Notes: generated from the sequence alone by a model not told the origin. A stretch of 64,000 nt of DNA from Trichobilharzia regenti (GCA_944472135.2 OX235263.1:26961379-27025378); one strand, 5' to 3'. Shown: positions 31,257 to 40,577, counted from the first letter of the stretch. Numbers and translations are program-made.

Positions 31257-31643
31257 TCATCTTAACTTCTCAATGTAGTAGTTTAGATGGAACATTTTCT
31301 TAGAAATTGACAGGATATGGGATGACCAAGAGAAGTCAGGTGATAGAACTATTCTTCGGTATGTAGCGCTTAACTTAGTTTCTGCTTCACTACCCTTCCA
31401 GCTACAATCATCTGTGTGAAGGAACCAGTTCTTGTAGGTCACGCTTATGCCTAAAGGTGAAGTTAATAGCCTGACATTTAGAAAGATTTAGGATTAGACC
31501 ATTTAGTTTAGACTATTGGCAATCTGATATCCGATAAAAAGCAATTCATTTTGAAAGAATCAGATCCAGAAGTAACTGGCAGCGGGACAGATTATCAGCG
31601 TTTTCGACAAATTTTAAAATTCGTGCACTTGACAGAAGTAAAT
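31257..31643 (-). pseudogene. LINE fragment, same family as 25.5-27.6 kb
   Basis: Minus-strand codons with stops follow the post-palm region of the LINE at 25495 (RDLQELVPSHR matches its RDLQQLISSHG; VENADNLSRCQ matches YADDLSVSI). The fragment is cut at 31643 by the LTR of the gag-only Gypsy element. Confidence 0.6.
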
Positions 31644-31836
31644 TGTAGTAATTTATTGTAATTGAAATATTAATATACCGGGATGACGGAATTATAAGAA
31701 TCCAGACAAAACCCAGAGAGGGCAGCAATCACGAATTTGTATTTAGCGGAATTAGAATGCAATTCATATAAGAAACATATCAACAGTCAACAGTAAGTAT
31801 TTTAAACAATACAGAGATAGAAATTGTCAATCACCA
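31644..31836 (-). repeat. LTR (3' LTR in element sense)
   Basis: It begins TGTAGT and ends TCACCA on the plus strand, identical by eye to 33280-33472. The stop codon of the Gag gene lies inside its right end. Confidence 0.85.
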
Positions 31837-33266
31837 CATCCGCCACACCTCGAATATCTCCTCGCGTATTTATAACGATGTCTCGGTCTGCTTGCAAGTA
31901 GCTTCGAGCTAACTAATTCTGTGATATTATTTTCATCAGTACTATCTGGACTTATTTCTGAATTATCTACAAAATCAGGATTATTAGCGAAATCAATAAT
32001 ATTATAATTGGAACGACCTACTTCATTTATTGTCACTTTGTCCAGGTGTCCGTTATGAACTGAGTGATCTTTGATGTCTAATATCTTCACCACTCGATTT
32101 CCCATTTTTTGTAGTATAATTCCAACAGAAGGTCTGTAGTTATTATCTTTGTAATAATGTACATTAGAAGTAGTGGACATCAGATGCTTTTTGAGAATTC
32201 GAGATTTGAATAGTTTTGCAGGACTTTCACAAGAACTTGTATGCTCTGGATTCACCAGACGTAGTCTATGCATATGCAGTAATTCCTCAATTTTATTCAA
32301 TTGCTCTCTCATCTCATTCCGGTCTTTTCGTGCTTTCGACAGTTCACATTGCAGCTTGGCTACCTCATTTTTGAATACAGTTGATACTTGCGTTGCTGAA
32401 CTTGCAGTGGAGGTTTTCGTTGGATTAAGTTGAGTATTTTGAAAAGTTGAAAGACACATAGACTCCATTTTACTAGACAGCTTGGGAGAATTATAAGAAT
32501 GTTGAGCAACATAAGTACTCGAACTCCTGCAAACCGTCTTGATGTGTCCAACTTTGCCACATTTATAGCACTTAGCACTCCGAAAACGGCAAGTGCTTCG
32601 TAGATGTAACTTTCCACAGGATAAACACGGTTTAATGTTTTTGATCTCTGGCTGCATTCTATTACCTGTGGACGGCAGTTTGCATTTCTTTCCATGAACA
32701 CTTGTATTTTCGACTTTGGAAAGCATGACATCAGATACTGACGTAGTGGGAGCAGAGTATTCATTATGGACATCTTCATATGTAATACATACCTCTTTAG
32801 CAGTTTGAAACGTACAAGAAGGAATCTGAATTAACTCTTTCTCTAATTTAGGAATGTTGATTCCAGCAATTAGACGATCACGTAGTTGTGTATGCAGCTG
32901 ATCTCCAAAATTACACTTTGAGGCTTGAATTTGGAGTTGTAGTATAAAGTCTCTTATCTTCTGATTGGGAGAACGTACCAGTTTGTTGAACTGAGCCCTC
33001 TCTCTGGTCTCAAAAGTAGTTACATGGAAGTGATCTATAAGAAGTTCACGGAGCTTAGCATATGGCATAGAAATGGGTTTATCTGGAAACGCCAGATTCT
33101 TCACCAGGCTATATGCATCAAGACCAATAGCGGTGATGAAATGAGCAGGTATTTTATCATCCCGAACATTCTTGGAAATGCACCACGCATCAAAGCATTC
33201 CAAATAATCAGCAATCTCTCGCGGAGACCCATTAATGGGGAATTTTCCCAGGTTACTTAGCTCCAT
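31827..33266 (-). CDS. Gag protein with two zinc knuckles joined to Pol C-terminal tail
   Basis: 479 codons, intact. The N-terminal 190 or so residues are a helical capsid-like region (YAKLRELLIDHF, FNKLVRSPNQKIRDFI). Two CCHC-type knuckles follow at about 218-250 (CLSCGKLHLRSTC, CYKCGKVGHIKTVC), then a coiled coil at about 300-335. The last 110 residues resemble the far end of a Gypsy Pol (YRPSVGIILQKMG, GHLDKV, ending RRYSRCGGCGD). The middle of Pol has evidently been deleted in frame. The protein could bind and package RNA, but replication would need enzymes from another element. Confidence 0.8.
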   Translation of the reverse strand: MELSNLGKFPINGSPREIADYLECFDAWCISKNVRDDKIPAHFITAIGLDAYSLVKNLAFPDKPISMPYAKLRELLIDHFHVTTFETRERAQFNKLVRSPNQKIRDFILQLQIQASKCNFGDQLHTQLRDRLIAGINIPKLEKELIQIPSCTFQTAKEVCITYEDVHNEYSAPTTSVSDVMLSKVENTSVHGKKCKLPSTGNRMQPEIKNIKPCLSCGKLHLRSTCRFRSAKCYKCGKVGHIKTVCRSSSTYVAQHSYNSPKLSSKMESMCLSTFQNTQLNPTKTSTASSATQVSTVFKNEVAKLQCELSKARKDRNEMREQLNKIEELLHMHRLRLVNPEHTSSCESPAKLFKSRILKKHLMSTTSNVHYYKDNNYRPSVGIILQKMGNRVVKILDIKDHSVHNGHLDKVTINEVGRSNYNIIDFANNPDFVDNSEISPDSTDENNITELVSSKLLASRPRHRYKYARRYSRCGGCGD

Positions 33267-33279
33267 CGCGACGCCAAAT

Positions 33280-33472
33280 TGTAGTAATTTATTGTAATTG
33301 AAATATTAATATACCGGGATGACGGAATTATAAGAATCCAGACAAAACCCAGAGAGGGCAGCAATCACGAATTTGTATTTAGCGGAATTAGAATGCAATT
33401 CATATAAGAAACATATCAACAGTCAACAGTAAGTATTTTAAACAATACAGAGATAGAAATTGTCAATCACCA
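33280..33472 (-). repeat. LTR (5' LTR in element sense)
   Basis: Same 193 bases as 31644-31836. It is followed on the right by a short LINE scrap (33480-33526) and an Sm-alpha SINE. Confidence 0.85.
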
Positions 33473-33479
33473 TATAAAT

Positions 33480-33526
33480 CGCATGCCAAACATTCAGAGA
33501 TATCTGCTCAAGGTGTCCAGAAGAAT
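33480..33526 (-). pseudogene. Short LINE scrap
   Basis: CGCATGCCAAACATTC and CTGCTCAAGGTGTCCAGAAG match the LINE at 21836-21880; only about 45 bases remain. Confidence 0.5.
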
Positions 33527-33870
33527 TTGGGGTTCTAGTGGGAAACCGTGACCGGTAGGGTACAACAGAAGGTCTGGTGTGAGGACAAATATCCGTCACC
33601 GATGGCATTGGCTAGTGGTCGCATCATGTTGTGAATTGACTGAAGTTGGAATTCATGGGCTGGACATTGGATCGGGTTCTGGTAGTGGCTTAATGGTATA
33701 CGAGGTCACCTCGTAACTAGAAGGTCCTGGTTTCGAACCCTGGTTGTGGGTGCATACTGATGAGAAGTCCCAAACTATGCTGACGAAAAAGCTGTACAGT
33801 ACTCCCTGGTTGGTTATCCAATGGTTCTCTAACCTACGTCAGCTCATGATGAAATCTTTCAACCAATCAA
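33527..33870 (+). mobile_element. Sm-alpha-type SINE
   Basis: It has the GGTTCTAGTGGGAAACCGTG start, box-B-like GGTTTCGAACCCTGG near 33729, a hammerhead-like core and the shared 3' region. The head lacks the TTAATCTGATGCTC segment seen in the longer copies. Confidence 0.75.
33750..33802 (+). ncRNA. Hammerhead ribozyme, altered stems
   Basis: CTGATGA (33757-33763) and GAAA (33785-33788) are intact and the cleavage triplet is GTA (33794-33796) before CAGTAC. Stem II is disturbed by extra bases (GAAGTCC against GCTGAC), and stem I has lost a CTG relative to the copy at 58.4 kb. Probably inactive or slow. Confidence 0.55.
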
Positions 33871-34140
33871 ACAGAATCCTTACAAATCAATACTTGAATC
33901 TGGATTGTATTCAGTGACTTCGCTTAAAACGGACTGTATCATCCACATACTGTAAGTCATCACAATTATTCCTTGTTAGCAAATGATTCTGTAGGCCGCT
34001 AATATGTCAGTAATGCGTCAGTGCATTCTTATTAATAATGTACGTGTTAAGCTATGCTAAGTTATTTCGTGAATTTACTTATATGAGATGATAATTTGTG
34101 TTTTTGCTTATGTTTTTTCTCTGAATATTTTCAAATCTAG

Positions 34141-34368
34141 ACTGATCCATACGCTGAACTAGGAGAGTTCAATTTAGCTCCAGGTGTTTATTATCCTAAT
34201 GCTATTGAATTAGCTGTATCATGTATGGAAATGGCTATCATCGGTGGACGTAATGTAGCTCTTATGATTGCCAATGAAAGAAAGTCATCAACCGTCAGTG
34301 ATGAAAATACACCGTTGTACACAAAATTATGCAACTATGTCAGTAGTGTTATTACTATAAGGAATTAA
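34141..34368 (+). CDS. PCYOX1: Prenylcysteine oxidase-like gene, last exon, end replaced by LTR sequence
   Basis: After TTCAAATCTAG (to 34140) an open frame begins in phase zero. It matches the C-terminal end of prenylcysteine oxidase: GVYYPNAIELAVSCMEMAII corresponds to the LYYLNGIECAASAMEMAAI block, the second FAD-contacting helix, and PLYTKL corresponds to the GLYEKL end. The Gypsy LTR begins at 34347, so the final seven codons and the stop (34366-34368) are retrotransposon DNA. The empty site can be read from the far flank: the former frame would have stopped at 39363-39365, five codons beyond the insertion. The insertion therefore changes only the extreme C-terminus. Confidence 0.75.
   Translation, partial: TDPYAELGEFNLAPGVYYPNAIELAVSCMEMAIIGGRNVALMIANERKSSTVSDENTPLYTKLCNYVSSVITIRN
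34343..34346. repeat. Target-site duplication of the Gypsy element, left
   Basis: GTAG next to the LTR start, repeated at 39343-39346. Extended to five bases, the two copies read AGTAG and CGTAG. Confidence 0.6.
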
Positions 34369-34701
34369 ATGAGGACGTTGTCGCCTTGTTCTGTCTGCGC
34401 CTGACTAATATGCCTATCTGCTTGTGGTACCTTCCGATTCAGTGAACCACGCAAATATCAAAAGACAAAGACTGGCCTGTGACTGTATATTGTAGTACAA
34501 CAACTACGACAAAGAACTTATTTGGAAAACAACACATGGTATTTATACATTTTTACAACAATACAGACAGCTAACAGCATTTGAAATAATTGATCGTAAT
34601 AATCAATAACAAAGTGCGTGGGAAATGATGATATACCATTTATGCGAGATTAACAGCCGTTGAAATAATTGATCAGTAACAAAGTGCGTGGGATCCTATC
34701 A
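34347..34701 (-). repeat. Gypsy LTR, left (3' LTR in element sense)
   Basis: Starts TGTTATTACT and ends CCTATCA. It overlaps the stop codon of the Gag-Pol frame at one edge and the last codons of the host exon at the other. It contains two diverged copies of a GAAATAATTGATC..AACAAAGTGCGTGGGA block. Confidence 0.88.
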
Positions 34702-37700
34702 CCTCTCCCCGTAAAAAGTGTAGGACTTGCTTTTTGGATCTATTTGAAAAGGTTTCGGAGCTCTTCTTTGTCGAGTTGACCTTCGCGTGGTACTGGATAG
34801 AGTGTGATCTGTGTCCCGGGCTTCCGGCTGCGGAAGATTAAATGTATCTACTAATACTTCTAACGTGAGGTCTCGTCTCCCATTGTCGGGTCTATCTGAC
34901 GCATCTCGTATATGATTCGTGTGTCTGACACATAACTGTCCTTCTACATTCACTTTGTATAAAACCCTTCCTTTCTGCCCCACTATTTGTCCTCGAATCC
35001 ATCTCGGAGGTGAATAGCGAAAATCTCGTACATAAACTTGCTGATACAATTTGAAAACTCGACGTTTAGCTCCGTGATGGCGATTGAATTGGTTTTCCAT
35101 TTTTGTATTTCTGCAGCCCTGCTTTACTTGCCTAGGCTTAATTGAGTCGAGGGCAGTTCTGATCTTCCGGCCAAACATAATTTCCGCTGGGGATAACTGA
35201 TTTGGGGCGGAAGGATTTGGCGTCGTACGATAATGCAGCAAGAATCTATCCAAAATTTCTTCTGTTGTTCCCTCCCCCTTCGCTTTTGCATAAGCACGCT
35301 TAAAGGTGTCGACGAAACGTTCAGCCTGTCCATTCGATTGGGGATGATACGGGGGGCTACGAATATGCTGGATGCCAAACAGTTTGCAGAAATCTGAGAA
35401 CAGTGATGAGGTGAACTGCGATCCATTATCGGACACCAGAACATCAGGCATACCAAAACGACAGAATAGTTGACGTAGGTGGGACACTGTTGCAATTGAT
35501 GTGGCAGAATGCATAGGAAATATCTCTGGCCATTTGGAAAACGCGTCGACACATATTAAGAAATGCATACTATTGAACGGTCCAGCGAAGTCAACATGAA
35601 CACGGGACCATGGTTTGTCCGGTCGTGGCCAGGAACATAGTTCTGTCTTGCGTGGGCACTTTGATGCTTGAGCACATTTACTACATTTGCGAACGAGGTC
35701 TTCGATATGGTCATCGATGTTGGGCCAGTAAACATAACTGCGAGCGATCGCCTTCATTCTCCCAACACCAGGATGTGATGTATGAAGCTGACGAAGCACA
35801 TGGTTACGAAGATTAGCTGGAACCACAACACGATCAGCAAACATTATGCATTCATTAACGATGGATAAGGATTGGCGTCGCTGGTAAAACTGTTTTAAAA
35901 CATTTGAATGAACATGTGGAGGCCAGCCAAATCGGATGAACTTTGATACTTGCTGTAAAACTGGATCACGCAGTGTGTGGCTGGCAACCTCAACTGCAGT
36001 CACCGGAAGAAGTTGAGTCGCGCCTACCAGAACTCTGTTTACATCATCTTCAACAGAGATGGATGCAATAACAACATCCTCGCTTTCCAACTTCTGATGG
36101 CTTAGCAGCCGTGATAATGCATCTACCTGGCCAAATTCAGAGGTAGGTTTGTATTTGATATCAAAATTATATCCCAGTAACATGACAGCCCACCTTTGAA
36201 GCCGATTCGCAGTGTACACTGGAATGCCCTTTTTCGAACCAAATATCGACAACAGGGGTTTATGGTCAGTAAATAGAGTGAATTTCCTACCATGAAGCAT
36301 TTTGTGAAACTTTTTGACTGCGAAGATAAGCGCCAAACCTTCTTTCTCAATTTGGCTATATTTGCGTTCGGTTGTATTCAGTGTTCTAGATGCATGTGCA
36401 ATAGCTTTCTCCCTTCCGTCAGGAAAACGATGAGATATAACAGCACCAATACCATAGTCGGATGCATCTGCAGCAAGGATGATTTCAAGACTTGGATCAT
36501 AATAAGTAAGCAGCATGTCTGACTGGAGTAACGATTTTACTTTTTTAAATGCATTTTGACATTCAGGTGACCAATTCCATTTTGCATTTTTCGATAACAG
36601 GCGATTCAGTGGAGCACGTATGCGATGAAGCTCTGGTAGAAATGCACTGTAATAGCTGATGAGGCCAAGGAAAGATCGCAGAGTGGCAACATTAGTGGGA
36701 GCGGGCATATTCTGAATAGCACGTACATTTTCTGGGTCTGGTCGACGTCCATGTTCATCAAAAATGAACCCAAGATACTTTACTGAATCCATGAAAAATG
36801 TACATTTATCCTCTTTAAGGTAGAACCCAAACTCTGACATTTTGGATAGCACAGCGTCAAGTCGATCAAACAATTCAGACTTACTACTCCCTGTGATTAT
36901 CACATCGTCGAGGTAGACAGCAACACCAGGTTGGTTAGCAAGCATAGTATCCATGATCTGCTGAAAAATTGCGGGTGCTGGTTTCACACCAAATGGTAAG
37001 CGAGTAAACTGGTAGAGACCCCTATGAGTGTTGATTGTTAGCAACTCTCGAGACTTTGGTTCAACTTCTATTTGAAGGTAAGCATCAGCAAGGTCAATTT
37101 TTGCAAAACATTTACCACCATTAAGTTTGACGAATAAGTCTTCTTGAATTGGTAATGGATAAGCATGATCCTCTAGAGCATCATTTAACCCAGTTGAGAA
37201 ATCTGCACACAGGCGAATGGAACCATTTGCTTTGCGTACAACAACTATAGGGGCAGCCCAGGGCGAATACGTTACTGGTTTGATGACACCCAATGCTTCC
37301 AGTCTGTCGAGTTCATTCTCAACCAATGTGACAGCAGCATACGGAACTGGACGTTTTGGACGAAAAACTGGCTTCGCGTTTGGCTTTAGAGACAAAACAA
37401 CTTGGGTAAATTTGCAGCAACCAAGTTTGTCCTGGAAGACAGAAGCGTGCTTTTGACGCAGGCGTTGCAAGAGAGACTGATCAGATACATGTCCGGGAAC
37501 AACGTTATGTGGTGAGGACGAAACATTAGAGCATACTGAATTTAATGGTACATTGAAGATATGGAGCTTGTCTAACCAGTCAAGACCAAGCAAATTCAAA
37601 TCATGGTAGTTTGTGACGTAACATACACCATTGAACTGATGCTCACCAAACTGAACCTGGCAATTTATCTCACCCACGAGTTTCAGTATATCTCCAGAGG

Positions 37701-38865
37701 CATTCTTAGCGACATGCTCGGTCGGCAGAATCTGTGGGCACCCAAGTTTGCGCCACGTAGTTCGGGAAATTAAGGTGATATCTGATGCCGTATCCAACTG
37801 AAGACGAATATGTTTGCCGTTAATACCTAGTGTAATGTACTTACGTTTGCTGGCGAAATCGACTTTGGAAGTTGTGAAAATGGTCTGTACTCGAGGAGAT
37901 TGTTTCGGCTTGAAACGACTACTTCTGTTCCTCACCGAAGAATTTTTCTGCGGTGGACAGTAACCCTCTTTATGTCCAAAACGGTGACAATTACGGCATT
38001 TATGTTTCTTGAAAGGACAGAACTTGACAAAATGCCACGAACCACAGTGCCAGCACACTGAAGGAGGTTTAGCTGAATTCTGAGACTGACGTGCTGTGTG
38101 CTTAACGGTGATCGGAGGACTTTTCACTGTGTTAATTGAACCAAATTCAGACGACTGTCGTTTGCACTCCACCATAGCAGTATCGTGCTTCAAGTTGATT
38201 AAGCGTAGGCATTCTGCTGTCACCATTTGTAAAGTCATTTTCGGGTCTTGTTCCACGAGTGACAGAAGTCGAGTTCTTATGTCAGTATCTTCTGGGTTCT
38301 TCAACCCACAAATAAAAATCAAACACTTGAACTGATCTGATGTCATTTCGTGTGGTTTGAACCTTTCGCATTCCTTGTTCACTTTGCCAGCGTAAGTGAC
38401 ATAATCATCGGAAGGCATTTTTGTCAACTGAAAACATTGATACCGAATATTAAACATGGATGACTGTTCACCAAAGATTTGTGATAAAACGGTGACTGTC
38501 TCATCGAATGATAACTCACGTGGGTTCTTAGGCAGAATGAAGTTAACATATCTGTTGTGCTCAACAGTACCAAGTTTTCTTAGTAACAATCGGACTTTGG
38601 CAGCATCATCAAACATGTAGCATTCAATACGGAAAACGTCTTCGTAACGATTGAACCATGCATCAAATACGAGACCAGATATTGGGTCGTAGTTGAACTC
38701 ACTGATGGAATTTGAGATGCTTTCATATTTGTCTGAATGAGATGTTGATGGAACTTGAATGGACAGCTTCTGAGTGAGAGCTTCGATTAATTTTAGTTGA
38801 GCTGCTTCATTCTGAACTTGCTGCTGCTGCAAGATAGATTTGAGATCGTCCAGAGAGATAGACAT
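34699..38865 (-). CDS. Gag-Pol polyprotein of Ty3/Gypsy retrotransposon
   Basis: 1388 codons in one frame without stops. Order: Gag capsid region (about 1-250), two zinc knuckles at about 271-305 (CWHCGSWHFVKFC and CRNCHRFGHKEGYC), aspartic protease near 360 (LDTASDITLI), reverse transcriptase (FAKIDLADAYLQI, palm YLDDVIITG), RNase H (ILAADASDYGIGAV, FTDHKPLL), then integrase with HHCC (HTSHPGVGRM, CSKCAQ) and D,D,E residues (VHVDFAGPF, SDNGSQFTS, HPQSNGQAERF). Gag and Pol share one frame with no frameshift site, as in several schistosome Gypsy lineages. All catalytic residues that I can check are present, so the copy may be competent. Confidence 0.93.
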   Translation of the reverse strand: MSISLDDLKSILQQQQVQNEAAQLKLIEALTQKLSIQVPSTSHSDKYESISNSISEFNYDPISGLVFDAWFNRYEDVFRIECYMFDDAAKVRLLLRKLGTVEHNRYVNFILPKNPRELSFDETVTVLSQIFGEQSSMFNIRYQCFQLTKMPSDDYVTYAGKVNKECERFKPHEMTSDQFKCLIFICGLKNPEDTDIRTRLLSLVEQDPKMTLQMVTAECLRLINLKHDTAMVECKRQSSEFGSINTVKSPPITVKHTARQSQNSAKPPSVCWHCGSWHFVKFCPFKKHKCRNCHRFGHKEGYCPPQKNSSVRNRSSRFKPKQSPRVQTIFTTSKVDFASKRKYITLGINGKHIRLQLDTASDITLISRTTWRKLGCPQILPTEHVAKNASGDILKLVGEINCQVQFGEHQFNGVCYVTNYHDLNLLGLDWLDKLHIFNVPLNSVCSNVSSSPHNVVPGHVSDQSLLQRLRQKHASVFQDKLGCCKFTQVVLSLKPNAKPVFRPKRPVPYAAVTLVENELDRLEALGVIKPVTYSPWAAPIVVVRKANGSIRLCADFSTGLNDALEDHAYPLPIQEDLFVKLNGGKCFAKIDLADAYLQIEVEPKSRELLTINTHRGLYQFTRLPFGVKPAPAIFQQIMDTMLANQPGVAVYLDDVIITGSSKSELFDRLDAVLSKMSEFGFYLKEDKCTFFMDSVKYLGFIFDEHGRRPDPENVRAIQNMPAPTNVATLRSFLGLISYYSAFLPELHRIRAPLNRLLSKNAKWNWSPECQNAFKKVKSLLQSDMLLTYYDPSLEIILAADASDYGIGAVISHRFPDGREKAIAHASRTLNTTERKYSQIEKEGLALIFAVKKFHKMLHGRKFTLFTDHKPLLSIFGSKKGIPVYTANRLQRWAVMLLGYNFDIKYKPTSEFGQVDALSRLLSHQKLESEDVVIASISVEDDVNRVLVGATQLLPVTAVEVASHTLRDPVLQQVSKFIRFGWPPHVHSNVLKQFYQRRQSLSIVNECIMFADRVVVPANLRNHVLRQLHTSHPGVGRMKAIARSYVYWPNIDDHIEDLVRKCSKCAQASKCPRKTELCSWPRPDKPWSRVHVDFAGPFNSMHFLICVDAFSKWPEIFPMHSATSIATVSHLRQLFCRFGMPDVLVSDNGSQFTSSLFSDFCKLFGIQHIRSPPYHPQSNGQAERFVDTFKRAYAKAKGEGTTEEILDRFLLHYRTTPNPSAPNQLSPAEIMFGRKIRTALDSIKPRQVKQGCRNTKMENQFNRHHGAKRRVFKLYQQVYVRDFRYSPPRWIRGQIVGQKGRVLYKVNVEGQLCVRHTNHIRDASDRPDNGRRDLTLEVLVDTFNLPQPEARDTDHTLSSTTRRSTRQRRAPKPFQIDPKSKSYTFYGER

Positions 38866-38964
38866 TGTAATTGGGTTGTAATTAACACAGTCAAAAATGT
38901 TCTATAGCTGCGCTGAACAGAATAAAACCCGTCGTCGCTTGCTTGTTATAACTGCAATGAATTA

Positions 38965-38982
38965 AGGTAAACCCCGTCGCCA
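38965..38982 (-). other. Probable primer-binding site
   Basis: On the minus strand TGGCGACGGGGTTTACC starts three bases inside the 5' LTR, the usual place for tRNA priming of minus-strand synthesis; the TGG would pair with a tRNA CCA end. The gag-only element at 33.27 kb has TGGCGTCG at the same spacing. The tRNA is not identified. Confidence 0.5.
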
Positions 38983-38985
38983 ATT

Positions 38986-39341
38986 TGTTATAACTGTAGG
39001 GAATTAAATGAGGACGTTGTCGCCTTGTTCTGTCTGCGCCTGACTAATATGCCTATCTGCTTGTGGTACCTTCCGATTCAGTGAACCACGCAAATATCAA
39101 AAGACAAAGGCTGGCCTGTGACTGTATATTGTAGTACAACAACTACGACAAAGAACTTATTTAGGAAAACAACACATGGTATTTATACATTTTTACAACA
39201 ATACAGACAGCTAACAGCATTTGAAATAATTGATCGTAATAATCAATAACAAAGTGCGTGGGAAATGATGATATACCATTTATGCGAGATTAACAGCCGT
39301 TGAAATAATTGATCAATAACAAAGTGAGTTGGATCCTATCA
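38986..39341 (-). repeat. Gypsy LTR, right (5' LTR in element sense)
   Basis: Starts TGTTATAACT and ends CCTATCA; flanked on the right by the second GTAG. Differences from the left LTR cluster at both ends. Confidence 0.88.
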
Positions 39342-39849
39342 CGTAGTCTTTTCTCTAATCAATAGTGTTTATCTTTGAAATCCGTGAAATAATGTCTTCC
39401 TTCTTTCTGTGTATTTTCGCTTCATAATATGATTAACTTTGTAGTTTTTCAATTAGATGATGATGAGTAACACTCACGAAAACTTCCCGGTTGTCATTTT
39501 TTTCTGTTTTGTATCGCTGGGATTATGATGAAATGATTCAGTCCGAGTGATTTTTGTATGAAATTGTACTTTCTCTTTTACCCCGTACCTTTTATATTCA
39601 CAGTAGTGTGTTAAAGGATGAATTTAGTTTCATATCTCTATTAGAAGAATATAATTACAAAACGAATACTGCTCAGTAGTTCTTCTTTCTTAAATTACCT
39701 AACCGAAATTCGAGATTTTATGATCAGTCTGATTGGAGGTGGGCCTAACAAGTACGACCACTGCAACTTACACTTACTTGGTCTTCCATCTCTTTTGAAT
39801 GACAGATATTCGTCTGGTTGTGGTTGTGGTGTGTCGGTCATTCAATGGT
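39342..39849 (+). other. Former end and 3' flank of the prenylcysteine-oxidase-like gene
   Basis: 39347-39365 would complete the original last codons. The remainder is AT-rich without recognised repeats and is presumably the old 3' UTR and flank. No clear AATAAA is seen close by. Confidence 0.45.
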
Positions 39850-40300
39850 GTAGGATGATTGCCAGTTGAAAGTGGCAAGTGAAGAAGGTATCTTTTCAAC
39901 TGACAACATTATGCTTCATCTCCTCTTCGCAAGATTTTGTTCTTTCACTCTCAGACCAGGGTCCGACTCACTTTTCCCTAATCGGGTTCCACTCGAGTGA
40001 TGACCTGGGACGCGATGTTCCCCCCCCCCAGTGGGTTTCTTCAGCGTGTGTTCAAATCCATCTCCATTCTCTTCAGAATATTTGTTGTTAAGCAGTAGAT
40101 TCTTGGTTGGTTCATTCTCTCATAGTTTCTGGTTGCTAATTCTTTCTCGCCAGCCAGCTGATCGTCAGTCTCATCTAGTCTCCCACCTCTGCTGAGATGT
40201 AGTAGTATTTTCCTGCATACCTTGGGTTTCCTCAGTGGAGTATGAAGCTTTATGCTTTGAGTTTTCAGTAGCTTTGTTGTTCTTTCCACCGGGTGTGATC
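39850..40300 (-). pseudogene. RTE-like LINE 3' fragment, degenerate
   Basis: The minus strand 40289-40041 gives KELATRNYERMNQ and related codons also found in the RTE-like 3' regions at 45.4 and 62.4 kb. It contains a run of ten C at 40021-40030. It is truncated on both sides. Confidence 0.45.
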
Positions 40301-40575
40301 TCTAGTCTGACATACAACCTTTTCTGTGCCTTCTATCGGCTGACTAATAAGTAAACTAGTCGACTGATAGTCAGACTGGGACTTTTTGTATAGCTGACGA
40401 GTATTCTACTATTGGATCACTAATTTGCAGTGTAATCGTTGTTATTTATATTGTATTCGTTTGTTTGTTTTGGGCCTACATATCGAATTTCCTTAAAAGC
40501 CTATTATCAGATCACCTATTGCAAGCATAAACTATCTACTGGGTATTGACTTCGAAATCTCATTCACTAGGCGAT
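40301..40575. other. Unassigned stretch
   Basis: No coding or repeat pattern recognised. Confidence 0.35.
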
Positions 40576-40577
40576 AA

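Larger units (their letters stand above)
31644..33472 (-). mobile_element. Gag-only Gypsy-type LTR retrotransposon, identical LTRs
   Basis: Two 193-base LTRs (31644-31836 and 33280-33472) flank a single 479-codon gene; whole element about 1.83 kb. On the minus strand the upstream LTR ends CTACA. Three bases later comes TGGCGTCGCGATGGAG, a probable primer-binding site overlapping the gag start. Reverse transcriptase, RNase H and the integrase core are absent. I see no difference between the LTRs, which implies a very recent insertion. The target duplication is not clean. Confidence 0.85.
34347..39341 (-). mobile_element. Complete Ty3/Gypsy LTR retrotransposon
   Basis: About 5.0 kb with LTRs 34347-34701 and 38986-39341 (TG..CA ends) and one Gag-Pol frame. 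On the minus strand a primer-binding-like TGGCGACGGGGTTTACC lies three bases after the 5' LTR. The LTRs differ at about eight positions in 356, including one single-base indel, so insertion is fairly recent. It sits antisense in the last exon of the prenylcysteine-oxidase-like gene. Confidence 0.92.

Noticed and set aside
32173..33260. Plus-strand ORFs over the gag-only element
   Set aside because: Antisense shadows of the 479-codon Gag gene, which has zinc knuckles and element context.
35124..38335. Various ORFs overlapping the Gypsy Gag-Pol
   Set aside because: Shadow frames of the polyprotein on both strands; no motifs of their own.
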